Origin: Usitatibacter sp038244725
GTDB lineage: Bacteria; Pseudomonadota; Gammaproteobacteria; Burkholderiales; Usitatibacteraceae
Reading direction: 5' to 3'
DNA length: 64,000 nucleotides
NCBI GenBank assembly: GCA_038244725.1
Contig: JBBRTF010000012.1
Span: 32,447 to 96,446 of the forward strand
Shown here: positions 43,965 to 52,456 of the stretch, piece by piece
Position numbering within the stretch: position 1 is the first letter of the stretch
Layout: every line of letters starts with the position of its first letter
Notes under the pieces: generated by a model
Seen by the model: the letters and a program-made list of their open reading frames with translations, nothing else
The model's database searches: none
What the model was told of the DNA's origin: nothing
Translations under genes and position numbers: made by a program

Positions 43965-45764
43965 ATGGCTACCGTCACTCCCCCCGTTTCCACCGGCCAG
44001 AGCGCGGCGCAACCGGGCGCGCGCGAGGCAGGCAACGCCTCGGCCGGTGCGCAGCCGCAGGAAACGACCGACGGCTTCCACCTCGTCATCGAGGCGCTCA
44101 AGCTGAACGGCATCGACACGATCTTCGGCCTGCCCGGCATCCCCATCACCGACCTCACCCGCAAGCTCCAGGCTTCGGGCCTGCGCGTGATTTCGTTCCG
44201 CCACGAGCAGAACGCGGGCTACGCGGCGTCCATCGCCGGGTTCATGACGGGCAAGCCCGGCATCTGCCTCACGGTGTCCGCTCCCGGCTTCCTCAACGGC
44301 CTCACGGCGCTCGCCAACGCCACCACCAACTGCTTCCCGATGATCCTGGTGAGCGGCTCCTCGGAGCGCGAGATCGTGGACCTGCAGCAGGGCGACTACG
44401 AGGAGATGGACCAGCTCGCCATCGCCAAGCCCTTGTGCAAGGCGGCCTTCCGCGTGCTGCACGCGGAGGACATCGGCGTGGGCGTCGCGCGCGCCATCCG
44501 CGCCGCGGTTTCGGGGCGCCCGGGCGGCGTCTATCTCGACCTGCCGGCGAAGCTCTTCCCGCAATCGGTCGATGCCGAGGCCGGCAGGAAGTCGCTCATC
44601 AAGGTGGTGGATCCGGCGCCGCGCCAGATCCCCGCGCCGGACGCGGTGAAGCGCGCGCTCGACCTCCTCAAGGGCGCGAAGAAGCCCCTCATCGTGCTCG
44701 GCAAGGGCGCGGCCTACGCGCAGGCCGACGCGGACATCCGCGCATTGGTCGAGAAGACCGGAATTCCCTACCTGCCGATGTCGATGGCGAAGGGGCTCCT
44801 CCCGGACACGCACGAGCAGTCCGCGGCCGCCGCGCGGTCCTTCGTGCTGCCCGAGGCCGACGTGGTGATGCTCGTGGGCGCGCGCCTGAACTGGCTCCTC
44901 TCGCAGGGCAAGGGCAAGACGTGGGGCGGCAAGGCCTCGAAGGACTGGGGCGCACAGAGGTTCATCCAGATCGACATCTCCCCGCAAGAGGCCGACAGCA
45001 ACGTGCGCATCGAGGCGCCCGTGGTGGGCGACATCGGCTCGTGCGTATCGGCTCTTCTCGCCGGCATCGGCACCGACTGGGCGAAGCCCCCGGCCGAGTG
45101 GACCGGCGCCATCGCCGAGCGCAGGACGAAGAACGTGGCGAAGATGGCCGAGACGCTCGCGAAGGACCCGTCGCCGATGAACTTCCACAGCGCGCTGAAC
45201 GTCGTGCGCGACATCGTGAAGGCCAACCCCGATGCCTACCTCGTGAACGAGGGCGCCAACGCGCTCGACTTCACTCGCAGCATCGTCGACATGTACAAGC
45301 CGAGGAAGCGCCTGGACGTGGGAACCTGGGGCGTGATGGGCATCGGCATGGGCTTCGCCGTGGCCGCGGCCGTGGTCGGCAGGGAGCAGGTGATCGCGAT
45401 CGAGGGCGACAGCGCGTTCGGCTTCTCCGGGATGGAAGTGGAGACCATCTGCCGCTACAACCTGCCGGTGTGCGTGGTCATCATGAACAACAACGGCGTC
45501 TACCGCGGCGACGAGGTGAACCCGACCGGCGGCAAGGATCCCTCGCCGCTCGTCTTCGTGAAGGACGCGCGCTACGAGAAGCTGATGGAGGCCTTCGGCG
45601 GCGTGGGCGCGCACGTGACCACGCCGGCGGACCTGCGCAAGGCCATGGAAGAGGCGATGCGCTCGCGCCGGCCCACACTCATCAATGCGATCATCGACGA
45701 GGGCGCGGGGACCGAGAGCGGGCGCATTACGAGCCTCAACCCGACCGCGAAGAAAAAGAGCTGA
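43965..45764 (+). CDS. oxc: Oxalyl-CoA decarboxylase
   Basis: ThDP enzyme converting oxalyl-CoA to formyl-CoA and CO2. The 599-residue protein has the ThDP pyrimidine domain (TDGFHLVIEALKLNGIDTIFGLPGIP; catalytic Glu in FRHEQNAGYAAS), the central domain, and the PP domain with GDSAFGFSGMEVETICRYNL and the metal loop NNNGVYRGDEVNPTGG, which closely follow Oxalobacter Oxc. About 25 extra residues precede the conserved start. It is followed 85 bases later by frc. Confidence 0.96.
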   Translation: MATVTPPVSTGQSAAQPGAREAGNASAGAQPQETTDGFHLVIEALKLNGIDTIFGLPGIPITDLTRKLQASGLRVISFRHEQNAGYAASIAGFMTGKPGICLTVSAPGFLNGLTALANATTNCFPMILVSGSSEREIVDLQQGDYEEMDQLAIAKPLCKAAFRVLHAEDIGVGVARAIRAAVSGRPGGVYLDLPAKLFPQSVDAEAGRKSLIKVVDPAPRQIPAPDAVKRALDLLKGAKKPLIVLGKGAAYAQADADIRALVEKTGIPYLPMSMAKGLLPDTHEQSAAAARSFVLPEADVVMLVGARLNWLLSQGKGKTWGGKASKDWGAQRFIQIDISPQEADSNVRIEAPVVGDIGSCVSALLAGIGTDWAKPPAEWTGAIAERRTKNVAKMAETLAKDPSPMNFHSALNVVRDIVKANPDAYLVNEGANALDFTRSIVDMYKPRKRLDVGTWGVMGIGMGFAVAAAVVGREQVIAIEGDSAFGFSGMEVETICRYNLPVCVVIMNNNGVYRGDEVNPTGGKDPSPLVFVKDARYEKLMEAFGGVGAHVTTPADLRKAMEEAMRSRRPTLINAIIDEGAGTESGRITSLNPTAKKKS

Positions 45765-45849
45765 GCGCGCGCTAAACCACAGCGGGGCGATCGTTGGAGC
45801 GGACAACAAGTTGCCGCTCAACTCCTCGAGCAGAAAACCGGAGAAGCGA

Positions 45850-47124
45850 ATGGAAGCATTAAAGGGCGTTCGAATACTGGATATGACGCACGTGCAGGCG
45901 GGGCCGACCTGTTCGCAGCTCCTCGCATGGATGGGCGCGGACGTGATCAAGTTCGAGCCGCCGCAGGGAGACGCCACGCGCGGGCAGCTGCGCGACATCC
46001 CCAACGCGGATTCGCTCTATTTCACGATGCTGAACTGCAACAAGCGCTCGATCACCGTCAACATGAAGAGCGTCGAGGGCAAGCAGGTGTTCGTCGACCT
46101 GCTGAAGAAGTGCGACATCATGATGGAGAACTTCGGTCCGGGAGTCCTCGAGCGGCTCGGCTTCACGTGGGAGAAGATCCACGAGATCAACCCGAAGATC
46201 GTCGTGGGATCGATCAAGGGCTTCGGCTCTTCCGGCCCCTACTCGGACTTCAAGGCCTACGAGAACGTGGCGCAGGCCATGGGCGGCGCCATGAGCACCA
46301 CCGGCATCCCCGACGGCCCTCCGTTCGTCACCGGCGCGCAGATCGGCGACTCGGGCACCGGGCTGCACCTGGCCATCGGCCTTCTCGGCGCGCTTCACCA
46401 GGCGACGCGCACCGGGCAAGGGCAGTACGTCGAGGTCGCGATGATGGACGGCGTGATGAACCTCTGCCGAGTGAAGTTCCGCGATCACCAGCGCCTCAAG
46501 CGCCAATCGCTCGCCGAGTATTCGGTGCCCACGTACCAGGGCATGGGCGACGTGCCCCGCGCCGGCAACGACTCCGGCGGCGGCCAGCTGGGCAACGCCA
46601 TCCATTGCAAGCCGCACGGCGCCAACGACTGGCTCTACGTGGTGGTGCAGGAAGCGGTGTGGGCCGCGCTCGCCGGGCGCATCGGTCCCGATGTGGGCGT
46701 GCCCGACCTCGCGGCCGACCCGCGCGTCGCCACCATCGCCGAGCGGCGCAAGAACCAGAACCTGGTGTGGACGCTGCTCAACAAGTTCGCCGAGAAGCAC
46801 ACCAAGCGCGAGCTGATGGCGATCCTCAATCCCCTCGACGTGCCGTGCGGCCCGATCATGTCGACCGAGGACCTCGCCACCGACGAGCACGTGCGCGGCC
46901 GCGAGATGTGGGTCGAGCTCGACCACCCGCAGCGCGGCAAGTGGTTCAACGTGGGAATGCCGATCAAGCTCTCCGCTTCTCCCGCGAAGATCGAGAGGAG
47001 CCCCACGCTCGGCGAGCACACCGACCAGGTGCTGAAGGAAGTGCTCGGCTACGACGACGCGAAGGTCGCTTCGTTGAAAGGCGCCGGTGCCTTCTCGGCT
47101 CCTCCGAAGAAAGTGGCCGCCTGA
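45850..47124 (+). CDS. frc: Formyl-CoA transferase (formyl-CoA:oxalate CoA-transferase)
   Basis: Class III CoA transferase that moves CoA from formyl-CoA to oxalate, supplying Oxc. The 424-residue protein starts GVRILDMTHVQAGPTCSQLLAWMGADVIKFE, and has NVDSLYFTM-like NADSLYFTMLNCNKRS, ENFGPGVLERLGF, the catalytic Asp region VEVAMMDGVMNL, and the glycine loop RAGNDSGGGQLGN; LGEHTDQVLKEVLG ends the fold. These blocks agree with Oxalobacter Frc. Start at 45850 follows a GGAGAAG ribosome-binding site. Confidence 0.96.
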   Translation: MEALKGVRILDMTHVQAGPTCSQLLAWMGADVIKFEPPQGDATRGQLRDIPNADSLYFTMLNCNKRSITVNMKSVEGKQVFVDLLKKCDIMMENFGPGVLERLGFTWEKIHEINPKIVVGSIKGFGSSGPYSDFKAYENVAQAMGGAMSTTGIPDGPPFVTGAQIGDSGTGLHLAIGLLGALHQATRTGQGQYVEVAMMDGVMNLCRVKFRDHQRLKRQSLAEYSVPTYQGMGDVPRAGNDSGGGQLGNAIHCKPHGANDWLYVVVQEAVWAALAGRIGPDVGVPDLAADPRVATIAERRKNQNLVWTLLNKFAEKHTKRELMAILNPLDVPCGPIMSTEDLATDEHVRGREMWVELDHPQRGKWFNVGMPIKLSASPAKIERSPTLGEHTDQVLKEVLGYDDAKVASLKGAGAFSAPPKKVAA

Positions 47125-47142
47125 GAGTGATGCTGGCAAAAG

Positions 47143-47261
47143 GCTTTGGAAACACAGATGAACGTACCCCCGATATCCGGATGAGCGACGGCATCTTCAA
47201 GCAATGGGGCTTGGGGTACGTTCATCTGCGTGCTTTTAGTCTGCGTTCATCTGCGTCCACG
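47143..47261. repeat. Inverted repeat of the CAGATGAACG family between frc and the formyltransferase-like gene
   Basis: CAGATGAACGTACCCC (47155-47170) is the exact reverse complement of 47213-47228, with a 42-base loop. An extra TCTGCGTTCATCTGCGT copy follows at about 47240-47256. The left lead-in CTTTGGAAAC is shared with the element at 11211. It fills most of the 159-base gap and may affect co-transcription. Confidence 0.8.
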
Positions 47262-47283
47262 ATCTAGTCTTCGAAAGCAAAAA

Positions 47284-48153
47284 ATGAAAATAGCGATCAT
47301 CGGACAACAGGATTTCGGCAAGGCGATCCTCGAAGCGTTTCTCGCGCGGGCAGACACGGTGACGGGAGTCTTCGTCGCCCCGGAGAAGGAAGGCGCGAAG
47401 CCCGATCCGCTGAAAGTCGCCGCGCAGGAGAAGGGCCTGCAGGTCTTCCAGTTCCCCTCGCTCAAGACCCCGGAGGCCGCTGCGAAGATGAAGGAGCTCG
47501 GCGCGGACATCGGCATCATGGCCTTCGTGCTGCAGTTCGCGCCGCAGGAGTTCGTGAAGATCCCGAAGCACGGCACCATCCAGTACCACCCGTCGCTGCT
47601 GCCGAAATATCGCGGCCCCTCGTCGATCAACTGGCCGATCGCGCGCGGCGAGAAGAAGACCGGGCTCACCATCTTCCGTCCCACCGACGGCCTCGACGAG
47701 GGCCCGGTCATCCTGCAGAAGGAGACCGAGGTGTCCGAGAACGACACGCTCGGCACCGTCTACTTCGACCGGCTCTTCCCCATGGGCGTGAAGGCGATGC
47801 TGGAAGCCGCCGACCTCGTCGTGACGGGCAAGCACCAGGAAATGGTGCAGGACGAGTCGAGGGCCTCGTACGAAGGGTGGTTTCGCGCCGGCGAGGCGAA
47901 GATCAACTGGAACAACCACGTCGACGCGATCCACGACACCATCCGCGGCGCCGATCCCGCGCCCGGCGCGTGGACCACCGTGGGCGGCAAGAAGCTCCAG
48001 CTCTTCGGCTCGAGGAAGCACATCGTGCGCACCTTCGGCGCGGTGAAGGGAAAGATCGGCGAGGTGACCGACATCGGCCCGGAGTCCATGCGCATCACCG
48101 CGCAGGGCGGGCAGATCGAGGTGAGCAAGGTGAAGGGCGAAGAGACAAAGTAG
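47284..48153 (+). CDS. Formyltransferase-family protein resembling 10-formyl-THF hydrolase (ALDH1L1 N-terminal domain)
   Basis: A 289-residue protein with an N-terminal formyltransferase fold and an FMT-C domain. The active-site block reads YHPSLLPKYRGPSSINW, which matches the 10-formyltetrahydrofolate dehydrogenase hydrolase domain rather than methionyl-tRNA formyltransferase. The catalytic Asp lies in RPTDGLDEGPVILQKETEV, and DAIHDTIRGADPAPGAW opens the C-terminal domain. It ends at a TAG (48151-48153), but the same frame continues for 20 codons with MSPAEWAKGANVSSGTILGT (to 48216), which looks like the normal FMT-C tail. So the gene may be truncated by an amber codon. In this cluster it may release or transfer formyl units. 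Confidence 0.8.
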   Translation: MKIAIIGQQDFGKAILEAFLARADTVTGVFVAPEKEGAKPDPLKVAAQEKGLQVFQFPSLKTPEAAAKMKELGADIGIMAFVLQFAPQEFVKIPKHGTIQYHPSLLPKYRGPSSINWPIARGEKKTGLTIFRPTDGLDEGPVILQKETEVSENDTLGTVYFDRLFPMGVKAMLEAADLVVTGKHQEMVQDESRASYEGWFRAGEAKINWNNHVDAIHDTIRGADPAPGAWTTVGGKKLQLFGSRKHIVRTFGAVKGKIGEVTDIGPESMRITAQGGQIEVSKVKGEETK

Positions 48154-48216
48154 ATGTCGCCCGCGGAGTGGGCGAAGGGCGCCAACGTCTCTTCCGGCAC
48201 GATCCTCGGAACCTGA
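48154..48216 (+). other. In-frame extension after the amber codon (likely C-terminal tail of the formyltransferase-like protein)
   Basis: Twenty codons in the same frame as the preceding gene, starting at an ATG right after its TAG and ending in TGA. The sequence resembles the conserved M-S-x-A-[DE]-[FW] ... G-T-x-L-G tail of FMT-C domains. A single TAG to CAG change would join it. Confidence 0.5.
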
Positions 48217-48250
48217 CGTTCGCCTCGGGCGCAGGAAAGCCGCACCCGCA

Positions 48251-48277
48251 AACCCCGCCTGGACGGCGGGGTTTTTT
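48251..48277 (+). terminator. Rho-independent terminator ending the oxalate operon
   Basis: AACCCCGCC (48251-48259) pairs with GGCGGGG plus two T (48265-48273), loop of five bases, followed by a T-run. It closes the oxc-frc-formyltransferase block. Confidence 0.88.
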
Positions 48278-48281
48278 CGTC

Positions 48282-48462
48282 GCGTCGAAAATAAAGAATT
48301 CACCCAATAGTGAAGTAAGTTCCAATAAGTCATCGTAATCGTTTGATTAACAATAAAAGATAAATTCATTCACCAATGAATGATGGTGTTGACTTCCACG
48401 TGCGCATGAGGCAAATTCCAGCCGCGGACAAAACATAACCTCAACACCGCTCGGGAGAAAAC
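48282..48462 (+). promoter_or_regulatory. AT-rich control region with two perfect inverted repeats before the TonB-dependent receptor gene
   Basis: This ~180-base stretch is markedly AT-rich against high-GC neighbours. It contains TTCAC-CCAATA-GTGAA (48299-48314) and TCATTCA-CCAA-TGAATGA (48366-48383), both perfect dyads sharing a TTCAC/CCAA core, and a TTGACT-like hexamer at about 48390. These are candidate operators for the TetR regulator encoded at 51745. Apart from these I see no gene in it. Confidence 0.55.
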
Positions 48463-50820
48463 ATGTCGGCCAAACGGAAGCACTCGATCCGCGTATTGCA
48501 CGCGGCCATCGCGCTCGCCCTTTCTCACGCAACGGCATACGCGCAAACGCCACCGAAGGACGCAGACCCGCCCGCAACCGCGAAGGGGGACGTCGCCACC
48601 GGGGAATCGATCGTCGTCACCGCGCGCCGCCGCGAGGAGCTGATCCAGGACGTTCCCGCCGCCGTCACCTCCTTCTCGGGCGCCGCCATCGAAAAGGCGG
48701 GAATCCAGGACGTGACCGGGCTTGCGGACCGCACGCCGAACACGACGCTCAAGACCTCGCGCGCGACCAATTCGACGCTCACCGCTTTCATTCGCGGCGT
48801 CGGCCAGCAGGACCCGGTGGCGGGCTACGAACAGGGCGTGGGCATCTACCTCGACGACGTCTATCTCGCGCGTCCGCAGGGCGCGCTGCAGGATATCTAC
48901 GACATCGAGCGCATCGAGATCCTGCGCGGACCGCAGGGCACGCTCTATGGCCGCAACACGATTGGCGGCGCGGTGAAGTACATCACGCGCAAGCTCGGGC
49001 CGAATCCGGAAGTGAATGCGAAGGTGACGCTCGGCAACCACGGCGAGGAGGACTTTGTCGTGAGAGGCAACCTCCCGATCACCGATACCCTGAGGCTCGG
49101 CGCCACGGTCGGCACGTTCAACCACGACGGCTACGGCAAGAACGTCGTGAACGGCATCGAGAACTACAACAAGGACGTCCGCGCCGCCCGCGTGAGCGTG
49201 GAATTCACGCCGACGAGCTCGATCTTCGTGCGCTTCGCCGCGGATCGCACGGAAGACAACTCGCTTCCGCGCGCGGGCTACCGCCTCACTCCGGGACCCG
49301 CCCCGGGCAACGAGCAGCCCCTCCCGGGACTCTACGACACACGCGCCAACCTTTACACCGTGCTCGGCAAGCAGCAGGAAGTCATCACCGAAGGCCAATA
49401 CCTGCTGTTCGACTGGAGGCTCACGCAGGACCTCTCGTTCAAGTCGATCACCGCGGCGCGCAAAAGCAAGTCCACGGCGCCCATCGATTTCGACTCGCTC
49501 AATACGCCGCTGTTCGAAGCGCCGGCGTTCTATCACGACAAGCAGACCAGCCAGGAATTCCAGTTCACCTATACCGGACCGCGGTGGCAGGGCGTGGCCG
49601 GGGCCTACTTCATGAAGGCGAACGCCTTCAACGAATTCGACGTGCTCTTCAACGCTTCGGGCGGGCTGTCGCTCTACACGCGGGACGACATCGACACGAA
49701 GACCTGGGCTGTGTTCGCCGATGGCAGCTACAGCCTCACCGATACGATCGACCTGAGCCTGGGCGGGCGCTACACGAGCGACGAGCGGCAAGCGGGCATC
49801 TACAAGAGGACGTACCTCGGGCTGGCCGGCTCGCCCACGCTCGGCAATCCGGCGGCCATTGGCCTGCCCGCCAATACGGACCTGCAGAAAGGCGACCTCA
49901 CGCGCACCGATACGAAGTTCACGCCCAAGGTGGGCATCGGCTGGAAGTTCGTGCCCGGGCAAAACCTCTACGCGACGTATGCGGAAGGCTTCAAGGGCGG
50001 ACTCTTCGATCCGCGCATGGACCTCGGAGGAAACCCCAACAGCGCGACCTCGCTGGTGAAGCGCAAGGGAGTGGAGCCTGAGGAAGTCGCGACGTGGGAG
50101 ATGGGCCTGAAGTCCGCGTTCGACGGCGGGCGGCTGCAGACCAACCTCGCCGTGTTCTACACCGACTACAAGAACGTGCAGATTCCCGGGTCGATCCCGA
50201 CCTTCGATGCGAGCGGGAACGTGACGGGCTTCGCGGGGAACGTGACCAACGCCGGCAAGGCGAAGTTGAAGGGCGTCGAGTTGGAGGCGATCGCGCGGCC
50301 CACGGACTCGCTCACGCTGACCGCGATGGTCGGTCTCATCGACGCCAAGTACAAGGAATGGATCGTCGCCAACGGACTTGCCGGGAGCGCCGCCGCCCTG
50401 ATCAACATCGCCGGCGCGGCGGAGTTCCAGAACACTCCGAAGACGCAGGCAAGCATCACCGGCAACTATGAATGGCCGCTGTCGGTCTTCGGCCGCGGCG
50501 GCACGATGGCGCTGCAGGGCACGGCCTCGTTCAAGAGCAAGGTGTACCAGTTCGAGATCGTCCATCCGACCGGCGTTGTGGCGCTGGATGCGAACGTGCC
50601 GGCGGCCGAGCTCCTGGCGCAGGACGCGTACACGCTGTACGACGCGAGCCTCATCTGGACGAGCAGGGACCGCAAGTACACCGCAGGCATCGTCGGGCGC
50701 AACCTCGCCGACAAGCGCTACAAGGTGGCCGGCTATCCGTTCGGCGGCTTCTTCAATACCATCACGGCCTTCTATGGCGATCCGCGCACGGTCAAATTCG
50801 TCGCAAGCGTGACTTTCTGA
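48463..50820 (+). CDS. TonB-dependent outer-membrane receptor
   Basis: A 785-residue receptor with a signal peptide (LHAAIALALSHATAYAQ), a TonB-box-like GESIVVTARRREELIQDVPA (~residues 48-67), a plug domain (IRGVGQQD, GVGIYLDDVYLAR, YDIERIEILRGPQGTLYGRN, GGAVKYITRK) and a beta-barrel ending in the outer-membrane signature VKFVASVTF with a terminal Phe. The plug and barrel resemble catabolic (non-siderophore) receptors that import aromatic or ester compounds. It heads a gene set with a hydrolase, a TetR regulator, an ABC importer and a CoA ligase. Ligand unknown. Confidence 0.92.
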   Translation: MSAKRKHSIRVLHAAIALALSHATAYAQTPPKDADPPATAKGDVATGESIVVTARRREELIQDVPAAVTSFSGAAIEKAGIQDVTGLADRTPNTTLKTSRATNSTLTAFIRGVGQQDPVAGYEQGVGIYLDDVYLARPQGALQDIYDIERIEILRGPQGTLYGRNTIGGAVKYITRKLGPNPEVNAKVTLGNHGEEDFVVRGNLPITDTLRLGATVGTFNHDGYGKNVVNGIENYNKDVRAARVSVEFTPTSSIFVRFAADRTEDNSLPRAGYRLTPGPAPGNEQPLPGLYDTRANLYTVLGKQQEVITEGQYLLFDWRLTQDLSFKSITAARKSKSTAPIDFDSLNTPLFEAPAFYHDKQTSQEFQFTYTGPRWQGVAGAYFMKANAFNEFDVLFNASGGLSLYTRDDIDTKTWAVFADGSYSLTDTIDLSLGGRYTSDERQAGIYKRTYLGLAGSPTLGNPAAIGLPANTDLQKGDLTRTDTKFTPKVGIGWKFVPGQNLYATYAEGFKGGLFDPRMDLGGNPNSATSLVKRKGVEPEEVATWEMGLKSAFDGGRLQTNLAVFYTDYKNVQIPGSIPTFDASGNVTGFAGNVTNAGKAKLKGVELEAIARPTDSLTLTAMVGLIDAKYKEWIVANGLAGSAAALINIAGAAEFQNTPKTQASITGNYEWPLSVFGRGGTMALQGTASFKSKVYQFEIVHPTGVVALDANVPAAELLAQDAYTLYDASLIWTSRDRKYTAGIVGRNLADKRYKVAGYPFGGFFNTITAFYGDPRTVKFVASVTF

Positions 50821-50825
50821 CCTCG

Positions 50826-50849
50826 ACCGGCGGCCGCAAGGCCGCCGGT
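50826..50849 (+). terminator. GC-rich hairpin after the receptor gene (weak or no terminator)
   Basis: ACCGGCGGCC (50826-50835) pairs perfectly with GGCCGCCGGT (50840-50849) around GCAA. No long T-run follows, so it may attenuate expression or protect the upstream mRNA rather than stop transcription. Confidence 0.5.
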
Positions 50850-50864
50850 TCCTTCGGATAGAAG

Positions 50865-51740
50865 ATGTCCCCATTCGGCGATCTGATCTGGCAGGGTGAG
50901 GGCGGACTCGCGCTTCATGCCCGCGATTACGCCCCCGGCGGCGGCGGGCCGGCGCGTTGTCCCGTCGTCTGCCTCCACGGCCTTACGCGAAACTCGGCGG
51001 ATTTCGAGGACGTCGCGCCGTGGATCGCGCAACGCGGGCGGCGCGTGATTGCCGTCGACATCCGCGGGCGCGGGCGCTCCGCGCGGGATCCCCAGCCGCG
51101 CCGCTACAACCCCAAGGTGTACGCGGGCGACGTGCTCAAGCTCCTCGACACGACCGGCATTGCGCGCGCGGTCTTCATCGGCACGTCGATGGGTGGCATC
51201 ATCACCATGGTGATCGCGATGAAGCGGCTGCGCGCGATCGAGGCCGCGGTGTTGAACGACGTGGGGCCGATGATCTCGATGCGCGGCCTGGAGCGCATCA
51301 AGGGTTATGTCGGCAAGGCAAGCTCGGTGCGGACCTGGGAAGAAGCAGCCGCCTACATCAAGTCCATCAATGAGGTCGCGTTTCCGGACAATACGAGCGA
51401 GGACTGGATGACGTGGTCGAGGCGGACATTCCGCAGCGATGCCGACGGGCGCATCAGCCTCGACTACGATCCGCAGATCGCGCTGGCGATCCAGGGTGCG
51501 AAGCTCAAGCCCACCTCGTTCCTGGCGAAAATGCTCTACCGGCGGCTCGCCCGCAATCGGCCGACGCTGCTGATCCGTGGCGGCAACTCCGATGTCGTGG
51601 GTCCCGAGGAGGCCGCCTACATGCGACGGGTGGCGCCCAGCCTCAAGTACGCCGAAGTGCCCGGCGTGGGGCATGCGCCGACGCTCGTGGAGCCCGCCGC
51701 CCGCGAAGCGCTCGCGAGCTTCCTCGACGAGGTTGCGTAG
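50865..51740 (+). CDS. Alpha/beta-hydrolase (esterase/lactonase-like)
   Basis: A 291-residue cytoplasmic hydrolase. The oxyanion segment is VVCLHGLTRNSADFEDVAP, the nucleophile is Ser in FIGTSMGGIITM (GxSxG), the acid Asp lies in IRGGNSDVVGPEEAAYM and the His in VPGVGHAPTLVEPAAR. There is no signal peptide. It follows the receptor gene by 44 bases and is four bases upstream of the TetR gene, so it probably opens an ester or lactone of the imported compound. Substrate unknown. Confidence 0.88.
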   Translation: MSPFGDLIWQGEGGLALHARDYAPGGGGPARCPVVCLHGLTRNSADFEDVAPWIAQRGRRVIAVDIRGRGRSARDPQPRRYNPKVYAGDVLKLLDTTGIARAVFIGTSMGGIITMVIAMKRLRAIEAAVLNDVGPMISMRGLERIKGYVGKASSVRTWEEAAAYIKSINEVAFPDNTSEDWMTWSRRTFRSDADGRISLDYDPQIALAIQGAKLKPTSFLAKMLYRRLARNRPTLLIRGGNSDVVGPEEAAYMRRVAPSLKYAEVPGVGHAPTLVEPAAREALASFLDEVA

Positions 51741-51744
51741 CGCG

Positions 51745-52446
51745 ATGCAACGCCCGCGCGCGCGACCCGTCCGCCGCGGCCGTCCCGTCCGCAAGCCGGT
51801 CGTCGCCTCGGAGATGCGCGAGCGCATCCTCGACCATGCCGAGGGCCTTTTCGCCGACCACGGCTATTACGGCGTCACGGTGCGCGAGGTGGCGCGCCTC
51901 GCCGGCGTGGATTCGGCGCTGGTCCACTACTACTTCGAGACCAAGCAGGGCCTCTTCGACGCGGTCTTCACGCGGCGCTCGGACGTGCTCAACGTCGAGC
52001 GCATGCGCTCGATGGACGCGTACGCGCGCGCGGCCGGCGAGCGCATCAGCGTCGAAGGCTGCATCGAGGCCTTCCTCGAGCCGATCGTGCGCCGCTCCAT
52101 CCAGCACGATCCCCACTGGAGGAACTATTTCCGGCTGGTGGCGTTGGTGAACAACGCCGGGAACTGGGGCGGCGAGATGATGACGCGGCAGTTCGATCCC
52201 GTGATCCAGCGCCTGATCGAGCTGCTGCGAAGAAGCATGCCGGCCGCGAGCGACGTGAACCTGTACTGGTGCTACCAATTCCTGTCCGGGGCGCTTACGC
52301 TCAGCCTCTCGGAGACCGGCCGGATCGATCGGCTTTCGGGCGGGCTTTGCGCCTCGGGAGACACCGAGGCCATCTATGCACGCATGGTGCCCTTCACCGC
52401 CGCCGGCTTCAGGCGCATCTGCCAGCCCGCTACCAACGATTCCTGA
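51745..52446 (+). CDS. TetR/AcrR family transcriptional regulator
   Basis: A 233-residue regulator. An Arg-rich N-terminal arm (RPRARPVRRGRPVRK) precedes the helix-turn-helix VTVREVARLAGVDSALVHYYFETKQGLFDAVF (~40-70), and a helical ligand-binding domain (IVRRSIQHDPHWRNYFRLVALVNN, WCYQFLSGALTLSLSETGRIDRL) follows. It is likely to repress the catabolic set until the compound or its CoA ester is present. Its targets may be the two inverted repeats before the receptor gene. Confidence 0.9.
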   Translation: MQRPRARPVRRGRPVRKPVVASEMRERILDHAEGLFADHGYYGVTVREVARLAGVDSALVHYYFETKQGLFDAVFTRRSDVLNVERMRSMDAYARAAGERISVEGCIEAFLEPIVRRSIQHDPHWRNYFRLVALVNNAGNWGGEMMTRQFDPVIQRLIELLRRSMPAASDVNLYWCYQFLSGALTLSLSETGRIDRLSGGLCASGDTEAIYARMVPFTAAGFRRICQPATNDS

Positions 52447-52456
52447 GGAGACTGCC

